Under the pieces are notes generated by a model. It made no database searches. It was not told the DNA's origin and saw nothing but the letters and a program-made list of their open reading frames with translations. Positions 23,963 through 30,762 of a DNA stretch of 48,699 nt are shown here, piece after piece. The stretch spans positions 1-48,699 of the forward strand of contig JAUWEG010000004.1 in the NCBI GenBank assembly GCA_030608385.1. The letters run 5' to 3'. The DNA comes from Candidatus Heimdallarchaeota archaeon (GTDB taxonomy: Archaea > Asgardarchaeota > Heimdallarchaeia > Heimdallarchaeales > Heimdallarchaeaceae). The first letter of the stretch is position 1. Each line of letters begins with the position of its first letter. Position numbers and translations under genes: made by a program.

Positions 23963-24487
23963 ATGACTGAATCAAGCTTCAAAGTTTCACTTTGTGGAGA
24001 ACCAGGAGTAGGAAAAACATCCATTGCTTTAAGACAAGCTCAAGATGCTTTTCCAGTTTCTCATCAGCCTACTTTAGGAGCCAATTTTCTTATTTGGAAC
24101 ACCACTATTGAAGGTAAAGAAATAAGGATAATTATTGGAGATTCAGGATCACAAGAAAAGTTCCTCCCTATCTTACCTACCTATTTCAAGGGTTCTGTTG
24201 TTGCTGCTTTAATATTTGATATAACTAAAAAAGAAAGTTTTGACAAACTAGATTTTTGGCATGAATTGTTAAAGAAAACTGTAGGTGAAATTCCAGTCGT
24301 TATAATAGGTAATAAACTGGATTTGGAGGAATCTAGAGAGGTTACAAAGGAAGAAGCTACTCAGTATGCTGAAAACATCAATACGGTTTATTTTGAGGTT
24401 TCCGCCAAAGCTAAGGTAAATCTTTACACAGCTTTCAAAAAAATTGCTACAATTGCAATTGAAAGAGATTCAATTGCAGTAGATTAG
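23963..24487 (+). CDS. Ras/Rab-like small GTPase
   Basis: This 174-residue protein is a complete small GTPase fold with G1 GEPGVGKTS (12-20), a switch I Thr37 (QPTLGANF), G3 DSGSQE (60-65), G4 NKLD (117-120) and G5 SAK (147-149). The helix SFDKLDFWHEL and strand VVAALIFDIT match the Rab/Ras family. In G3 the normal DTAGQE reads DSGSQE, so the invariant Gly of DxxG is Ser63, while the catalytic Gln64 stays. No C-terminal prenylation Cys is present, so membrane attachment must be indirect. It precedes two unknown genes in the same direction. Small GTPases are numerous in Asgard archaea; the exact role is unknown. Confidence 0.93.
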   Translation: MTESSFKVSLCGEPGVGKTSIALRQAQDAFPVSHQPTLGANFLIWNTTIEGKEIRIIIGDSGSQEKFLPILPTYFKGSVVAALIFDITKKESFDKLDFWHELLKKTVGEIPVVIIGNKLDLEESREVTKEEATQYAENINTVYFEVSAKAKVNLYTAFKKIATIAIERDSIAVD

Positions 24488-24549
24488 TTTTTTTGTGATT
24501 TTCACACTAATTTGCGAAAATTATGTAAAAGTTGAAAAACTCTTCAACT
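24488..24549 (+). terminator. T-run and hairpin after the GTPase gene
   Basis: Seven T residues follow the stop directly (24488-24494). Some 35 bases further AGTTGAA (24530-24536) and TTCAACT (24543-24549) form a 7-base inverted repeat. Either could end transcription before the next gene at 24618. Confidence 0.35.
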
Positions 24550-24617
24550 GAATGTAGGCTATACTTTGATTAAATAAGAAAAAATCTAACACTTGAAAGA
24601 AATAAGGAGAATTCTGC

Positions 24618-25814
24618 ATGGAAGATACGAGAGATATTTACAATATTCTTGCTTGTGAAATCTTGGATAAGGAGTTGGAATTACCTATTCACTTTTTTGA
24701 AGCATTGGAATCAGATGGGTCTACTTCTTCTGTAAGTATTAAAAAACAACTAACTGCGCTTTTCAAAGACGTTAAATTTTCTGATTGTTTTTATGAAAAG
24801 AATATCATTCTTGAAGGTTTAAAACTCAATTCGTTACCCATTGACAATTTAAAAGGTCAAGAATCGGGAATAACATTGCTAAAAAGCAAAGATGATATCT
24901 TCTTTTTTAATTTGTTTTTCTCATACTTCAATGACATTAATTTGACAAATGCATCAATTGAAACCAATCGAATTCTTGATGCTTTACAGGGAGTTGTTAA
25001 GAGAATTGAACATCAAATTGAGGAGGGTATTCTAACTCAAAATAGTTCTTTAGATGAAATAGAAAAAAACCTTGAAATGTTAGGAGGGTTTTATCATTGG
25101 CAAATATGTCAAGAAGCAAGTCTTAGAGGGGGAATAGAACAAACTAGCATAACTCCTGTTATAACTTCTGCTTTGTTTATGAACACATTTATTCAGAGAG
25201 ATTTAGAACAATGTAACGGAAAATGTGGTAGGATATATTCTGATAATAGAGAAGAAACTCTCACAATGTGTGATTGTGGTGGAGAGATAGTTCTAGCACC
25301 ACCTTTGCTCAAAATAGAAAATGTTTCTTTCGTTTATCCAGAAAAACTTGAGCAAATTGTAATATCAAAAGATGAAGTTTCACCCCAAAAAATATTTGAA
25401 TTTATCCAGAACTCATTTGTACCAAGAAGAATTATCCTTCTTTTAAATCAACTTTCTGAACTTAAACTTAATAAAAAAATATCAATTCCTTCAATTGCAC
25501 ATTATAGGATAAAGGATACAAATGATATAGTCAGAGTTTTCTTTGAATTTGAATGCAAATCAGAAAATGAAATAACAATATTTGCATGCATAACAGACAC
25601 TCGATATAAATCCTCAAATCTTATATCAGCAGTATCACTCCCAGTTATCCTGAGAGATGTAAAGAGTGGTATTTCAGGGGATTTTGATCCAAATAAGATA
25701 ATTCAGAAAACAGAACTAAGGGGTTGGAAAGTAACTCCTTATGTTAAAGTTCGAGAATTAAAAACTATCGAAAATCTCGAGAGGATTTTTTCCATTTTCG
25801 GAGGTGTGGTTTAA
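24618..25814 (+). CDS. Uncharacterised protein with a central Cys cluster
   Basis: I do not recognise this 398-residue protein. ATG 24618 follows AAGGAG, a strong ribosome site. The first 200 residues are mostly helical. A four-Cys cluster, CNGKC then CDCGG (about 204-226), looks like a zinc ribbon. The C-terminal part alternates strands and helices, with HYRIKDTNDIVRVFFEFEC and ISAVSLPVILRDV. It is followed without a gap by the next gene, so the two are probably one operon. The small GTPase lies 130 bases upstream and could share control or act with them, but no shared domain proves it. Confidence 0.6.
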   Translation: MEDTRDIYNILACEILDKELELPIHFFEALESDGSTSSVSIKKQLTALFKDVKFSDCFYEKNIILEGLKLNSLPIDNLKGQESGITLLKSKDDIFFFNLFFSYFNDINLTNASIETNRILDALQGVVKRIEHQIEEGILTQNSSLDEIEKNLEMLGGFYHWQICQEASLRGGIEQTSITPVITSALFMNTFIQRDLEQCNGKCGRIYSDNREETLTMCDCGGEIVLAPPLLKIENVSFVYPEKLEQIVISKDEVSPQKIFEFIQNSFVPRRIILLLNQLSELKLNKKISIPSIAHYRIKDTNDIVRVFFEFECKSENEITIFACITDTRYKSSNLISAVSLPVILRDVKSGISGDFDPNKIIQKTELRGWKVTPYVKVRELKTIENLERIFSIFGGVV

Positions 25815-27107
25815 TTGAGTAGAGACATTTTCAATTCAGAAGAGCTAAGATATATTTCAAAAGATGTTGTTGAGATAGTAAATGATTTCAGCACTCTTTA
25901 TTCAAATTTAGAATCAAAAATGCGCCATTTCATCTTAACACAACCTACGTTTCTAAATGAACTTAGAAAAGAACTAAAAACCGAAATTGGTTTCTTATCT
26001 CCACAGAAAAAAGATATGGCTCTGGCAATTTATGGAATCATTATTACTGATGATTTGATAAAGAAATATGAACCTCTGGCTTATGCTGAAGATATTTCAG
26101 CTCTACTTGAAGCAACTGATAAAAAAATGAGCTGCACTGATGATGAATTTGTGGGTCTATTGGCTTCTTTTGTAAATTGTATTAAAGCTGTGATGAACTC
26201 CTCTAAACACATAATTCATCATTTTATTGAATTGAGTAGTTTGAATATTGAAGATAATATAGTTCAATCTATTCTGGTTTTACGTAACTTTGTGGATGCT
26301 CTTACTGAGGCATATCTATATTTTGAAGTAGGGGAATTTTCAATTGATTTGCGCTTTATCGCGTCAATATTTGCTCATGCTTTAGAGAAAATAATTCAAG
26401 AAGAAGATTTTGAGAGAATACCCAAAACCACAGGAAAGATCTATCAAAAGATTCTTACAAACTATCCTATAGGGGATAAAGAAGAGGTTCTCTTTGATTT
26501 AATTCAGATGAATCTGATTAAACCATATTATCAAGATTTGAAGGATACTTTTGAAAAACTGATAATAAAGAGAAAAAGAGAACTTGAAGAGAAATATGCA
26601 ATTGTAAAAAAAGAGTATCAAAAACTTGATCAAATAAAAATTGACCAAGGAAGAATTGAACAGATTCTAGCAGCTATTGAACAAACACTATTTGAAACTT
26701 TAAAACTTCAGAGAGAATTGACAGAAATAAAGCGTCAAAATCTCGAGAAAAACATCGAAAGAGTTCTGAAGAGATTAGCAATTGAAGAATTTGGAGTTCA
26801 AGATATAGCAGATCAACAGAGATATATGCAGTATTTACTTGAAACGTGGTTCAGTATTTTCGAAGAATATCCTCAAATGGCTTTACCAATTATAGACATT
26901 CGTCAATATGCGAAATTTGTATCTGATCCTCATGTGTATATTGAAGAAAATAAGGACACAATCATTCAACAATTGAAATTCAAAATACGTAGATTAACCA
27001 AAGGAGAAAGATTAACTCCAAGTAATCTAGGCAATGCTTTTGCAATAATCTTATTCGAATCTCTTTCTAATCCAACGGTTCAATCACTGTCCTTTGACAA
27101 GAAATAG
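25815..27107 (+). CDS. Uncharacterised long helical protein
   Basis: TTG 25815 abuts the previous stop, with GAGGTGTGG upstream. The 430-residue protein is nearly all helix. A coiled-coil stretch runs from about 245 to 320 (KRKRELEEKYAIVKKEYQKL, then heptads rich in Leu, Ile and Glu). The N-terminal 200 residues form shorter helices. No enzyme motif is seen. It may be a structural partner of the preceding Cys-cluster protein or an effector of the GTPase; the sequence cannot tell. Confidence 0.6.
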   Translation: MSRDIFNSEELRYISKDVVEIVNDFSTLYSNLESKMRHFILTQPTFLNELRKELKTEIGFLSPQKKDMALAIYGIIITDDLIKKYEPLAYAEDISALLEATDKKMSCTDDEFVGLLASFVNCIKAVMNSSKHIIHHFIELSSLNIEDNIVQSILVLRNFVDALTEAYLYFEVGEFSIDLRFIASIFAHALEKIIQEEDFERIPKTTGKIYQKILTNYPIGDKEEVLFDLIQMNLIKPYYQDLKDTFEKLIIKRKRELEEKYAIVKKEYQKLDQIKIDQGRIEQILAAIEQTLFETLKLQRELTEIKRQNLEKNIERVLKRLAIEEFGVQDIADQQRYMQYLLETWFSIFEEYPQMALPIIDIRQYAKFVSDPHVYIEENKDTIIQQLKFKIRRLTKGERLTPSNLGNAFAIILFESLSNPTVQSLSFDKK

Positions 27108-27117
27108 GTAGTAAGAA

Positions 27118-27951
27118 ATGAAAGAAGCGATTCAATATAGGGAACTATTAAATTTCGTCGAATATCCTGATTTAGAAGATATTCAACGCGATGCTTGGAA
27201 AATGCCAGATGTTGAGCTAGTTCCAAAGAGACTAATTTACGCAACTCTGAAGAGTGGAGGTGTAGTTATTGGTGCATACCTAAAAGAAGAACTTCTTGGT
27301 TATACATGGGGTTGGATAGGAAATAAGGACCCATATGGTGTTTTTATTTATTCCCATCACAATGCTGTTAGAGAAAAATATCAAAATCAAGGGATTGGAC
27401 TTCAGCTCAAATTAGAACAAAGAAATTGGGCTTTGAAAAATGGATATAAGCTTATTAACTGGACTTTTGATCCTTTACAATCAAAAAATTGTTATTTAAA
27501 CTTACATAAGCTTGGTGCTACTTGTGCAACATATAATGTAAATTATTGGGGGGAAATGAAAGATGCACTCAATGTAGGACTGGAGACAGATAGATTATAC
27601 TGTAATTGGTATCTTAATTCTGACCATGTAAAAGAATATCTGGCTCACAAACAACGAGATTTCACCGAAATTGTAACAAATGAGAATCATTTAGTTTTAA
27701 AAACGAGAAGAAAAGGAATATTTCTAGAAATTACTGAAATGAAGTTAACAAACCCAAAATCCCTTTTATCTATCGAAATTCCAAGTAACATTATAGATTA
27801 TTTAACTAAAAATAAAACTCTTGCAATAGAATGGAGAAACAAAACGAGAGACAGTTTTAAAAATTATTTCAGTAAAGGCTATAAAATAATTGATTTTGTG
27901 ATAATGAAAGAAGATAAATCAATGAGATGCTTTCATATCCTTAAAAAGTGA
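27118..27951 (+). CDS. GNAT-family acyltransferase, likely N-succinyltransferase of a racemase pathway
   Basis: The 277-residue protein has a GNAT core in its first 140 residues: strand GVVIGAYLKEELLGYTWGW, strand FIYSHHNAVREKYQNQGIGLQLKL, where QNQGIG is the acyl-CoA pyrophosphate loop, and INWTFDPLQSKNCYLNLHKLGA. The INWTFDPLxxxN signature and the extended C-terminus (to 277) match the COG3375-like acyltransferases that sit beside N-succinylamino-acid racemases in bacteria. The racemase-type gene starts 55 bases downstream. Known pathways use this enzyme to N-succinylate D-amino acids (family knowledge); acyl donor and substrate here are inferred. Confidence 0.82.
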   Translation: MKEAIQYRELLNFVEYPDLEDIQRDAWKMPDVELVPKRLIYATLKSGGVVIGAYLKEELLGYTWGWIGNKDPYGVFIYSHHNAVREKYQNQGIGLQLKLEQRNWALKNGYKLINWTFDPLQSKNCYLNLHKLGATCATYNVNYWGEMKDALNVGLETDRLYCNWYLNSDHVKEYLAHKQRDFTEIVTNENHLVLKTRRKGIFLEITEMKLTNPKSLLSIEIPSNIIDYLTKNKTLAIEWRNKTRDSFKNYFSKGYKIIDFVIMKEDKSMRCFHILKK

Positions 27952-28006
27952 AGAGATAATATTTTATAGAGAAACTATAAATGAATTTCATAGCTAGGTT
28001 GTTAAT

Positions 28007-29104
28007 ATGAAAATAGAAAAAGCTGGTCTTTACCTAATTAAAATGAACTTACGACATCCATTCAGAACAAGTTTTGGAGAAACAAAAGAGCGTGAAATGC
28101 TACTTGTCTGTTTAGAGTCTGAAGGAGAAAAAGGTTGGGGAGAGTGTGTATCGGAGAACGGTCCTTGGTACTCTGGAGAAACCATTAGTTCTTGCACTAA
28201 TATAATTTCAGAATTCATTATACCTTGGATTAAAGAAAAGGAACTACATCATCCTAAAGAGTTCAAGGATATCTGTAAAAGTATAAAAGGTAATCAAATG
28301 GCAAAAGCCTGTGTTGAAGATGCTATTTGGGACCTTTTTGGTAGAATAAATAAGAAATCTTTACAAAAATTAATTGGAGGGACAAAAGATAAGATACCTT
28401 CAGGAATTTCATTAGGAATTCAACAAAATCCTGATATTCTTCTAGATAAGATTAAAGCAGCTCTAGAAAAAAGCTATCAAAGAGTTAAGATTAAAATTGA
28501 ACCAGGATGGGATGTTGAAATAATTAAACGAATACGAGATCAGTATCCAGACTTACCTCTAATGGTAGATGCTAACAGTGCCTATAGGCTAAAAGATAAA
28601 GATATTTTCGTTAACTTAGATAGATATAACCTAATGATGATCGAGCAACCATTACAGTATTTTGATATTATTGACCATGCTTCACTTCAGAAGGAACTAG
28701 CTACTCCAATATGCTTGGATGAATCTATAAAAAGTGTTGATGATGCAAGAGTTGCTGTTGAAATAGATGCTTGCAAAATTATTAATGTAAAACCCGCAAG
28801 AGTAGGAGGAATAACTGAAACCCTACTTATTCACGAATTATCAGAATCAGTTAAAGTTCCTTTATGGTGTGGGGGGATGTTAGAGACAGGAATAGGAAGG
28901 GCTAAGAATGTTGCTGTTGCAAGTCTGAGTACTTTTTCATTACCAAACGACATTAGTGAAAGTGCTAGATATTATACTGATTATATCATAGATCCAATCT
29001 TCGAATTGAATGATGATGGAACGATATCTGTTCCTAAAGAATTTGGAATAGGTGTTAACATACAAGAAGAAATCATTAAACAAAAGTCAAGTAAAATAAT
29101 GTAA
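28007..29104 (+). CDS. Enolase-superfamily enzyme, N-succinylamino acid racemase / o-succinylbenzoate synthase type
   Basis: This 365-residue protein has the complete active site of the muconate-lactonising subgroup: the KxK motif RVKIKIEPG with Lys161 and Lys163, metal ligands Asp188 (VDAN), Glu213 (IEQP) and Asp238 (LDES), and Lys262 on the other face in INVKPARVGG. The N-terminal cap domain (MKIEKAGLYLIKMNLRHPFR, TSFGET) is normal and the length is usual. No other menaquinone gene is nearby, while a GNAT acyltransferase is directly upstream. So the racemase role (D to L N-succinylamino acids) is favoured over MenC. The desuccinylating hydrolase of the known pathway is not in the window. 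Confidence 0.87.
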   Translation: MKIEKAGLYLIKMNLRHPFRTSFGETKEREMLLVCLESEGEKGWGECVSENGPWYSGETISSCTNIISEFIIPWIKEKELHHPKEFKDICKSIKGNQMAKACVEDAIWDLFGRINKKSLQKLIGGTKDKIPSGISLGIQQNPDILLDKIKAALEKSYQRVKIKIEPGWDVEIIKRIRDQYPDLPLMVDANSAYRLKDKDIFVNLDRYNLMMIEQPLQYFDIIDHASLQKELATPICLDESIKSVDDARVAVEIDACKIINVKPARVGGITETLLIHELSESVKVPLWCGGMLETGIGRAKNVAVASLSTFSLPNDISESARYYTDYIIDPIFELNDDGTISVPKEFGIGVNIQEEIIKQKSSKIM

Positions 29105-29116
29105 ATTTTGAACAAA

Positions 29117-30118
29117 TTAATCTGGTGAAAGTGTCCAAAAAAGAGCTTCTAACATTTTTGTTTTAAACTCATAATTTGTATTAAAACTTGCTGAAAAGAA
29201 TGGTAAATCACCAATATATCTTTGAAGACCTGTAAAGAATTTAGCATACTCACCACTTGCTTTTTCAATATTGTCTGGAAGGGAAACGACTAATGCTATC
29301 TTAGGTTTAGACTTGAGTTTTTTTAACACTTGATAAAGAGTTGAGAATTTCTTTCCTTTAACATTTGCTAAGAGAATTAATGCACTTTGTTTATTCAAAT
29401 AATTATCCTCAACTTTCGAATCCATCACAAAACTAAACTCATGTGTTTGAGTTTTGATTACTGCTTTGTCTCCTGAATAGTTGGTTTCGGTATAAGGTAA
29501 GGAACCTAATAAGGAAGCATAGTATTTCTTGATAAAACTAGTATATTCTTTAGGATAGATAACTCCAATATCAGTAATAGTTTCTTTCTTTCTAGGCTTT
29601 TCTTTTACTTGAAGAAACTCTAGTATTTGTTCGGATAATAAATCTGCTTGCTTAAAACTTAGGAGATCCTGTAATATTTTATTATAGGAGCTAATGATAT
29701 CTTTTAGAAAAACAGTATTAACTTGATTTATTTTGTAAACTTTGTGAAATTTATATACTAGAACCTTAGCCAACTCTTCTCTAAAAGTATCTATCTTTGA
29801 AACCATCTCTGGTACAAGCATAATAATTAAACCAAGGGTTTTTTCTTTCATCCTTTTATCTTTCATTGTCTTATCAGCAGCAATAAATGAAAAAGCATAT
29901 TGAACGAACCCTGAAGAAAAAGCAAATGGGAAAGGACCATAAAGCTCTGAAGCCATATCATCAAGAGTAACCATTCCTTGAAAAACTAGAGAATAAGTTA
30001 CTGATCCTGAGAATGTGAATTTGTCTATTGTATCCTGATCAAATTCAACATTTCTGTCTAATACCATTTCAACTAGGTTTGGACCAACATCCTCTAATCT
30101 GAACAAACAAATTAACAT
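29117..30118 (-). CDS. Longin-like protein with degenerate Ras-fold C-terminus (paralogue of 3317)
   Basis: The protein has 333 residues. The N-terminal part (1-110) has strands ending LYGPFPFAF and FSFIAADKTM, then DKRMKEKTLGLIIMLV, the block shared with the protein at 3317-4384. The last 110 residues match a small-GTPase ending: ALILLANVKGKKFSTLYQVL as the strand-helix after switch II, KIALVVSLPDNIE where GNKxD would be, and LPFFSASFNTNYEFKTKMLEALFWTL at SAK and the last helix. NKxD is SLPD and SAK is ASF, so guanine binding is unlikely. Fold is inferred from pattern. It lies between the racemase and a LOG-like gene; no function is assigned. Confidence 0.6.
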   Translation of the reverse strand: MLICLFRLEDVGPNLVEMVLDRNVEFDQDTIDKFTFSGSVTYSLVFQGMVTLDDMASELYGPFPFAFSSGFVQYAFSFIAADKTMKDKRMKEKTLGLIIMLVPEMVSKIDTFREELAKVLVYKFHKVYKINQVNTVFLKDIISSYNKILQDLLSFKQADLLSEQILEFLQVKEKPRKKETITDIGVIYPKEYTSFIKKYYASLLGSLPYTETNYSGDKAVIKTQTHEFSFVMDSKVEDNYLNKQSALILLANVKGKKFSTLYQVLKKLKSKPKIALVVSLPDNIEKASGEYAKFFTGLQRYIGDLPFFSASFNTNYEFKTKMLEALFWTLSPD

Positions 30119-30157
30119 AAAATTACACTCATATTTAATCTTTAAAGTCTATTGATA

Positions 30158-30679
30158 TCATTGTCTGATTAGGATCTTTTCTAAATACATCAAAACATCA
30201 GATACAGATGAAGCTGAAATAATTTTATCTTCTCTACTTCCATCTATTTTTGAGTTGGCTAGTTTTTCTGCCCATCCACCAGATTTCTTGAGTGCAATTA
30301 TTGTTTTATTCATTTGCCAAGCATATGAAATTTCAGATAAAGTTCCTGCACCTCCACGAACCACTATAACTGCATCAGCAGAAGCAATGATTATTTGATT
30401 TCTAGCGTTGGACATACCAGTTGAGATTTTTATATCAACAAAAGGATTTGCAGAGGATTTGTCTAATGATGGTAGAATGCCAATTGTATGACCATAAGAA
30501 TACAGCTTAGATTCCTTAGCTCCTTCACATACAGCTTTCATTACCCCTTTCAATCCTCCGCATAAAATTATGAAATCATTATCAACTAATCGTTTTCCTA
30601 ATATTCTTGCTAATAAATACTCTTCTGAATCTTCTAAGATATTTCCTGAACCTATTACAGCAATCTGGAATTTCTTCAT
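30158..30679 (-). CDS. LOG/SLOG-family protein (TIGR00725-like)
   Basis: This 173-residue cytosolic Rossmann-like protein begins FQIAVIGSGN, with LCGGLKGVMKAVCEGAKE (39-56) and the nucleotide-loop motif VRGGAGTLSEIS (108-118), where LOG proteins have PGGxGTxxE. The Gly-Gly and the Glu116 are kept. LOG proteins cleave nucleotide monophosphates to free base and ribose phosphate, and related SLOG proteins sense nucleotide ligands. The short TIGR00725-type branch has no firm substrate. It is 39 bases upstream of the longin-like gene in the same direction. Confidence 0.82.
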   Translation of the reverse strand: MKKFQIAVIGSGNILEDSEEYLLARILGKRLVDNDFIILCGGLKGVMKAVCEGAKESKLYSYGHTIGILPSLDKSSANPFVDIKISTGMSNARNQIIIASADAVIVVRGGAGTLSEISYAWQMNKTIIALKKSGGWAEKLANSKIDGSREDKIISASSVSDVLMYLEKILIRQ

Positions 30680-30762
30680 AAATAAACATCTTTGGTCGAA
30701 TAAAAAAATCTATCTTAAAAATGAAACTTTTAGTTGAGTAGAAGGTTATCCCATGAGCTAGA

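Noticed and set aside
28007-29104. MenC (o-succinylbenzoate synthase) of menaquinone synthesis
   Set aside because: No other menaquinone gene is near and the upstream GNAT fits the racemase pathway; MenC cannot be fully excluded.
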